A stretch of DNA of 64,000 nt from Anarhynchus alexandrinus (Eukaryota > Chordata > Aves > Charadriiformes > Charadriidae): positions 2,032,880-2,096,879 of the forward strand of contig VUYV01000008.1 in assembly GCA_008711295.1 (NCBI GenBank), given 5' to 3'. Position 1 is the stretch's first letter, and each line of letters starts with the position of its first letter. The translations under genes were made by a program, and so were the position numbers. The notes beneath the pieces were generated by a model. It was given only the letters and a program-made list of their open reading frames with translations, ran no database searches and was not told the DNA's origin. Below, one piece after another: positions 61,955-64,000 of the stretch.

Positions 61955-62065
61955 TCTTTCGAGATGATGAAGAGTTGATAGAAAAAAAAAACAAATTACG
62001 ACGGCGGGCGGCTCAGGCGCCATTAATCAACCTCCCCGCAACTGTTGCAAGTGTGAATAATTAAG
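61955..62065. promoter_or_regulatory. AT-rich noncoding block in CCDC33 intron
   Basis: Includes an A10 run, CAAATTACGACGG, CCATTAATCAACC and GAATAATTAAGAATC within about 110 bases. Two homeodomain-type cores. No coding potential. Weak candidate regulatory element. Confidence 0.25.
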
Positions 62066-63945
62066 AATCATCATCGAGGATGCTTTAAGGGCAGCTTGGG
62101 GTTAAGGTGTTGGGTGGGATCGGGGCGTTGGATTGCGTGAGATGCTCGAGATGCTCTGCAGGAGTCGGCAATGCTCCAAGGAACCTCAAAGTGTTTTTAA
62201 GATGTGGTGTCCCCCACCTGAGACCTTTGGGGGTATGGGAACTTTATTGTTTCTCCGCCTCCGCAAGCTACAGGTTACAAACTCCTGGATTTGGCAGGGA
62301 TGGGGAATTTTTCCTTCCCACTGAGTAAAGAGCTGCAAAACAAGCGTGGGCTCTACCTGGAACCGCCGGCACCCGCCTTTACAGAAGAAATACTAAATTT
62401 CCTCCTGGCTTTGAATAATAACTGGGGTTTTTTCTTTTTTTTTTTTTTCCAGTAGTTAATCACAACCTCGCTGAGGGCTTCGGGTACCGGTTGCCTGCAA
62501 AGCCTGGCATTGTTCGCGCCTGCTATTTTTAAAAATGTTTTGTTCCCCCGCTGCGTTTTACTTCGCTTAACCGCTCTCGAATTTGCTGTTAAAGCCCCTC
62601 GCTAATTATCACGCTGGAACCATTTACTAGCGGTAAAACGTACTTGGTTTTCCAGAGATACGGAAATATATATGGCGGGTTGGGAGGTGCGTGCTGAGAA
62701 ACCTGGTTCTGTTAGATGCGACGTGGCAGAAAACAGGGGAAATGCAGGGAAATGTTCCCAAAATAATCATCTGGAGCTGTAAATAGGGGTGCGGGGTGGG
62801 ATGCTGATCCAGCATCGCAGCGTGGAGCCTTGGAGTCCCCCCAGAGCAGGGCTCCACCAGCGAGCACGAAGGCGGCTGTGTGATTCAAACACCGGCTGGA
62901 ATTCCTCTGCATTGGGTTTGTAGTGACTATTTGGGGGGGCAAATACTCACCAAAACCCCAAAGCCGGAGCCTAAGCAGATGCTTTCCGGAAAGGAGCGGG
63001 TCTCCAGGGAGAGCATCCCTGCCCGTGCACCCGTCTGTGCTTCCCACCTGCAAATGCAGCCCCCTGCCCCTTCAAAGCCCTCCTCGCCCTCCCACTGTGA
63101 TGCCACTGGTGTTGATACAGCCCCCAGGGCTCTTAAACCCTCCTCCATCCTGTGGTTTGCCCTCATTGCCGATGCCTGGATGAGGCAAAATCATGAATTT
63201 TATTTTTTTTTTTCTTTCAGTATAGTGTTTATGCTCTTCCACAACCCCTCTCCTTTTTCCCTTCCTCTCCTGAAGGCATCAGGGCTTGCCAGGCTGTGTT
63301 TTTCAGGGTGTAGGGAGAGCTGGGATGCTCGAGCAGGGTGTGGAGCAGCTCTGGCTGGGCCCATGGCGGGGGATCACTTGATGGGTATCATCTCACATCA
63401 GGTCAAGAAACCCTCTAATTTCCCCTCTCCGTCACCGGGCAGGGGGGATAACTGCCATGGAGCTGGAGCCAGTGTGGGATTTGAATCCATCCCCCTGTAT
63501 CCACTCTGCAGGTTGGGGGATCCCTCCCCACCTTCTTTCCTTGTTTCGGCTCGTTCGGTGCCGCTTTTTGGATGCTGAGCCCGAAGGGGCAGAAGGCTGC
63601 AGGGAAGGGTTTGCTTTTCCAGGGGCTGAAGGGGTGCAAGGGTGGGTTTTAACCCCTTGTGAGCCCCAGCACTATGAAATATGAGCTGCGCTGGCCGGGA
63701 TGGCGGCACGGCAAGGACGCAGCCGGTGGGGGACGGCGCCGTCTCTCACTTGGACGGGGTGTGATGGGCACAGGGACAGTCCCCCCCCTCGCCGTGGGTG
63801 AGGAGTGGCAGCTTGTGGTTCTGCTGCTCCTTATCACATCAGCTGGTGGGAATTAATGAGCCAGGGAGGGGGGAGCTGCTGTGTTCCCCCCTCCTTTTCC
63901 CCCTTTTCCTGGATTGGGCTGAGATCCCAATTCCTGCAGAGTCCC

Positions 63946-63951
63946 TATAAA
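63946..63951 (+). promoter_or_regulatory. Possible TATA box near right edge
   Basis: TATAAA preceded by an inverted CCAAT (ATTGG) at about 63913. Could be chance; no transcript start or gene is visible in the remaining 50 bases. Confidence 0.15.
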
Positions 63952-64000
63952 TTGCAGAGATGCCTGGGCTGGCGAGAAGGGGGAGCAGGGGGGCGGTGGG

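Larger units (their letters stand above)
54792..64000. other. CCDC33: Long CCDC33 intron, no further exon recognised
   Basis: Opens with a GTGAGT donor. About 9.2 kb were read in both orientations without finding the expected C2 exon or the next mammalian neighbour CYP11A1. Contains one CR1 fragment and several AT-rich blocks listed separately. It could also be an intron plus missing exons if the assembly is incomplete. Confidence 0.55.

Noticed and set aside
55000..64000. CYP11A1 exons on the minus strand
   Set aside because: The next mammalian neighbour, but no P450 heme-binding motif or other recognisable exon was seen in the window.
1..64000. tRNA or rRNA genes
   Set aside because: No cloverleaf with intact A and B boxes or rRNA-like sequence was noticed by eye; a tRNAscan run was not possible.

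Overview
This is nuclear DNA from a sauropsid, most probably a bird. A truncated CR1 LINE 3' end lies at about 57751-57828. Most of the window is GC-rich with short introns, many homopolymer G/C runs and N gaps, as in avian microchromosome-like assemblies. The gene order is STOML1(-), PML(+), ISLR2(+), ISLR(+), STRA6(-), CCDC33(+), which is the order I know from human 15q24. The primate-specific GOLGA6 copy is absent. Exon boundaries below were placed by eye from GT/AG sites, reading-frame phase and remembered human homologues; no alignment was run.

Layout: 324-3692 holds six STOML1 exons on the minus strand, with the C-terminal end off the left edge. Around 3693-5786 is a divergent STOML1/PML promoter region broken by a 570-base N gap. 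PML coding exons run from 5810 to 12237 and encode RING, two B-boxes, a coiled coil, a SUMO site, a SIM and a degenerate exonuclease-like C-terminus. Two intronic polyadenylation signals could make a short form. 12459-18079 is intergenic, with an AT-rich homeodomain-motif-rich block and a CpG-rich ISLR2 promoter. ISLR2 (18080-20176) and ISLR (26807-28057) are tandem single-coding-exon LRR/Ig paralogues, one transmembrane and one apparently GPI-anchored. Between them are an AT-rich microsatellite-like island and a minisatellite with two-level periodicity. STRA6 (32957-43173, minus strand) is complete in 17 coding exons (675 codons). The first three recognised coding exons of CCDC33 are at 52383-54791. 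The remaining 9 kb is noncoding and holds the CR1 remnant and several AT-rich blocks that look like regulatory elements.

The genes are not an operon and share no single pathway: STOML1 (endolysosomal stomatin/SCP2 protein), PML (nuclear-body scaffold), ISLR2 (axon guidance/Trk co-receptor), ISLR (mesenchymal surface protein), STRA6 (RBP/retinol receptor), CCDC33 (testis-associated C2/coiled-coil protein). I found no evidence of a new multi-gene system. The most useful leads are possible PML isoforms, the loss of exonuclease and SUMO residues in PML, the G46 tract in a 235-base STOML1 intron, the two-level minisatellite, and putative conserved noncoding blocks around ISLR2, STRA6 and CCDC33.
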